Assembly (NCBI GenBank): GCA_006227805.1 | Contig: SBFT01000147.1 | Location: 1 to 19,260, forward strand | DNA: 19,260 nucleotides | Reading direction: 5' to 3' | DNA from: Paracoccaceae bacterium | GTDB lineage: Bacteria; Pseudomonadota; Alphaproteobacteria; Rhodobacterales; Rhodobacteraceae | Part shown: positions 17,616 to 19,260 of the stretch, piece by piece | Layout: every line of letters begins with the position of its first letter | How positions within the stretch are numbered: position 1 is the first letter of the stretch | Notes under the pieces: model-generated | Database searches by the model: none | Seen by the model: the letters and a program-made list of their open reading frames with translations, nothing else | What the model was told of the DNA's origin: nothing | Translations under genes and position numbers: made by a program

Positions 17616-18356
17616 TCAGAGCTGGGCCATCACCGCGTCGGACGCCTCGAAATTCGTGGTGACACGCTGGACGTCGTCGTCGTCTTCCAGCGCCTCGATC
17701 AGCTTCATCAGCTTCTGCATGTCCTCGAGCCCCAGCTCGGTCGTCGTCGTGGGACGCCAGACCAGGCGGGTCGATTCGCTTTCGCCCAGGGCAGCCTCGA
17801 GCGCCGAAGCGACTTCCGAGAGGTCGGTATCGGCGCACCAGACCACGTGCCCGTCCGCGCCGCTCTCGACATCCTCGGCGCCGGCCTCGATCGCGGCCAT
17901 CATGACGCTGTCCGCATCGCCCGCGGCGGCGGGATAGACCACCTCGCCCTTGCGCTCGAACATGAAGGCGACGCTGCCGGTCTCGCCCAGGTTGCCACCG
18001 TGCTTGGTGAAGGTCGAGCGCACGTTCGACGCGGTGCGGTTGCGGTTGTCGGTCATCGCCTCGACGATCACGGCGACGCCGTTCGGGCCATAGCCCTCGT
18101 AGCGGATTTCCTCATAGGCCTCGGCATCGCCGCCGATCGCCTTCTTGATCGCGCGTTCGATGTTTTCCTTGGGCATCGATTGCGAGCGCGCCTCCTTCAC
18201 CGCCAGGCGCAGGCGCGGGTTCTTGTCGGGATCGGGGTCGCCCATCTTGGCGGCGACCGTGATCTCCTTCGAGAATTTCGAGAACAGCTTCGCGCGCAGC
18301 TGGTCCTGCCGCCCCTTGCGATGCTGGATATTGGCCCATTTTGAATGCCCGGCCAT
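17616..18356 (-). CDS. yebC: YebC/PmpR-family protein (TACO1 family)
   Basis: This 246-residue protein has the full YebC signature: the N-terminal MAGHSKWANIQHRKG, then SMPKENIERAIKKA, YEGYGPNGVAVIVE and NRTASNVRSTFTKHGGNLGE. Family members have been described as DNA-binding transcription regulators and, more recently, as translation factors that relieve ribosome stalling on proline-rich stretches; the mitochondrial member is TACO1. Length is normal. The start is fixed by the conserved MAGHSKW. It has its own promoter at 18390-18418, so it is probably not dependent on the inhibitor gene 81 bases upstream on the same strand. Confidence 0.97.
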   Translation of the reverse strand: MAGHSKWANIQHRKGRQDQLRAKLFSKFSKEITVAAKMGDPDPDKNPRLRLAVKEARSQSMPKENIERAIKKAIGGDAEAYEEIRYEGYGPNGVAVIVEAMTDNRNRTASNVRSTFTKHGGNLGETGSVAFMFERKGEVVYPAAAGDADSVMMAAIEAGAEDVESGADGHVVWCADTDLSEVASALEAALGESESTRLVWRPTTTTELGLEDMQKLMKLIEALEDDDDVQRVTTNFEASDAVMAQL

Positions 18357-18389
18357 GCCTCACCCACTCAGTCATCCGATGTTCGCGCC

Positions 18390-18418
18390 CATATAGACGG
18401 CGCCCTTGCCCGGATCAA
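18390..18418 (-). promoter_or_regulatory. Sigma-70-like yebC promoter
   Basis: On the minus strand, TTGATC (plus positions 18413-18418), a 17-base spacer and TATATG (18390-18395) give the best promoter match in the window, 33 bases before the yebC ATG. Confidence 0.65.
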
Positions 18419-18437
18419 GCAGGCCCGCTCGGCCCGG

Positions 18438-18776
18438 TCAGCGCATCACCAGGTCGCAGGCGAACTCGGCCTCGGGGGGTGTCCCGGGCTCCCAGGCCTG
18501 GGCGCGCCGCAGGTGCAGACGCGTCGGGGCCGACACGCGCAGGCGCAGGATGCGGGTTGCCGCCGCACCGGGGACAGCACCGGGGGCAGCACCGGGGTCC
18601 GCGCCGGGGCCGGCATAGGTATCCCCCACCACCTCGACGCCCGGCACCGGGTCCAGCGCCCAGCGCATCCCCGTCGTGGGGTTCTCGGGCAGGTGCAGTT
18701 CGATCACGTCGCCCGGACGGACAGGGACCTCGCGGCCCCTGTCCTGTTCGCTCAGACGGATCACGTCACCAGACAT
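18438..18776 (-). CDS. Chagasin-type (I42) cysteine-peptidase inhibitor
   Basis: This 112-residue protein shows the chagasin layout: VRPGDVIELHLPENPTTGMRW with the inhibitory loop NPTTG (32-36), a second variable loop, and a final loop around QAW (93-95), where chagasin has RPW, before the last strand FACDLV. I42 inhibitors block papain-type (C1) cysteine peptidases through these three loops. There is no signal peptide, so it should stay in the cytoplasm unless exported otherwise. The second loop region (56-71) consists of Pro-Gly-Ala repeats encoded by a 12-base tandem repeat. I start at the ATG at 18776, which overlaps the end of the 140-residue gene by 11 bases; a longer frame from 18851 is a shadow of that gene. 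The family call rests on NPTTG and the fold pattern. Confidence 0.78.
   Translation of the reverse strand: MSGDVIRLSEQDRGREVPVRPGDVIELHLPENPTTGMRWALDPVPGVEVVGDTYAGPGADPGAAPGAVPGAAATRILRLRVSAPTRLHLRRAQAWEPGTPPEAEFACDLVMR
18565..18612 (-). repeat. 12-base tandem repeat inside the inhibitor gene
   Basis: There are four consecutive 12-base units (GCACCGGGGACA, GCACCGGGGGCA, GCACCGGGGTCC, GCGCCGGGGCCG on the plus strand). They are in frame and encode a Pro-Gly-Ala-rich stretch at about residues 56-71 of the chagasin-type protein. Unit changes would keep the reading frame. Confidence 0.85.
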
Positions 18777-19188
18777 AGATCTGGTGGATCTCGTTGTCGG
18801 CGCCGATCTCGACATTGACCGTCGCGTTGGTCTGCTCGGCATGGGCGGCAAGCATGGTCAGCGTCAGGTAGGCGCTGTCATTGGCGTCCGACAGCCGCTT
18901 CCAGCCCAGCCCGTCGATCGCCGCATAGGCGTTGCGGTTCGACGCGTTGCACCAGGTCGCGGTGATCTTCTTGCCGTTGTGCCACGCGGTGATGCCGATC
19001 TCGTCGGCCTCGGCCGCGGGATCGCTGGGCGGCGTCATCGCCGGCCGGTTGACGCGTTCGACGATGGTCTCGCCCAGAAGGGCGCTCACGTCCATCATCG
19101 GCGCACCCGCGGCCTTGGGCGCGGTGGTCTCGGTGCGGATCGCCTCCTGCACGGCGGCGGGGGCATCTGCTGTCTTGGTCCTGGACAT
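18766..19188 (-). CDS. Unknown 140-residue protein upstream of the chagasin-type inhibitor
   Basis: I do not recognise the family. Residues 1-60 are Ala/Pro/Thr-rich and probably disordered, containing MMDVSALLGETIVERV. Residues 64-140 look like a compact alpha/beta domain: ITAWHNGKKITATWCN, NAYAAIDGLGWKRL, DSAYLTLTMLAAHAEQ and the ending ATVNVEIGADNEIHQIYVW. It has one Cys (80) and no signal peptide or membrane segment. AAAGGA about eight bases before the ATG supports the start. The gene overlaps the inhibitor gene by 11 bases, so translational coupling is likely. The gene before it, of which only the end is visible, closes with a similar C-terminus, suggesting a paralogue. Confidence 0.78.
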   Translation of the reverse strand: MSRTKTADAPAAVQEAIRTETTAPKAAGAPMMDVSALLGETIVERVNRPAMTPPSDPAAEADEIGITAWHNGKKITATWCNASNRNAYAAIDGLGWKRLSDANDSAYLTLTMLAAHAEQTNATVNVEIGADNEIHQIYVW

Positions 19189-19241
19189 CGGGATTATCCT
19201 TTCGTGTCAGAATGGAGATTGAGGACGACGGCGCAAGCCCG

Positions 19242-19260
19242 TCAGGTCACGTAGATTTCC
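19242..19260 (-). CDS. C-terminal end of an upstream gene, possible paralogue
   Basis: Only the last codons are in the window. On the minus strand GAA ATC TAC GTG ACC TGA encodes E-I-Y-V-T and stop, 53 bases before the 140-residue gene. The ending resembles Q-I-Y-V-W of that gene at the same place. Six codons are too few for certainty. Confidence 0.35.

Overview
The window is high-GC DNA densely packed with genes on both strands. The protein families, the gene style (MetR/MetF pair, long ValS, YgfZ, YebC, PaaI-type thioesterase) and the intergenic repeats point to the chromosome of an alphaproteobacterium, most likely Rhodobacterales (Paracoccaceae/Roseobacter type). That placement is an inference from remembered family resemblance; no 16S rRNA gene is present. 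There are no rRNA or tRNA genes, CRISPR arrays, phage genes or transposase genes.

Layout. 76-1953: divergent metR/metF pair of methionine and one-carbon metabolism. 2022-2504: a PaaI-type hotdog thioesterase. 2524-5863 (minus): an orphan large molybdopterin subunit of the xanthine dehydrogenase/CO dehydrogenase family (AYRGAGR, form II motif), overlapping a downstream DUF2235 alpha/beta hydrolase. 6040-6666: a divergent HD-domain protein with the six metal ligands expected of a PhnZ/MIOX-type diiron oxygenase. 6667-7016: a 350-base intergenic stretch with two inverted copies of a 21-base repeat that also occurs at 22-42. 7017-10523: valS followed by a DUF1992 gene. 10533-12540: divergent crotonase-family enzyme and HisC-like aminotransferase. 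12604-14192: convergent DUF305 copper-type periplasmic protein and class V (serine/aspartate-glyoxylate type) aminotransferase with overlapping stop codons. 14351-17094: MsbA-like ABC exporter and the YgfZ folate-binding Fe-S protein. 17095-17316: a folded intergenic element and a leader hairpin, then an 86-residue conserved-looking small protein. 17616-18356 (minus): yebC, with a good sigma-70-like promoter.

18438-19260 (minus): the most unusual segment. It holds a chagasin-type (I42) cysteine-peptidase inhibitor with an internal 12-base tandem repeat, a 140-residue unknown protein whose gene overlaps the inhibitor gene, and the last codons of another upstream gene whose C-terminus (EIYVT) resembles that of the 140-residue protein (QIYVW). 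This looks like the tail of an operon continuing past the window.

Across the window, all five CTAG tetramers I could find lie 28-47 bases upstream of start codons, which suggests they belong to promoter -10 regions. Most housekeeping genes look ordinary. The candidates for undescribed biology are the chagasin operon, the divergent HD-oxygenase/orphan CoxL pair with its palindromic operator, and the repeat and RNA-structure elements between genes.
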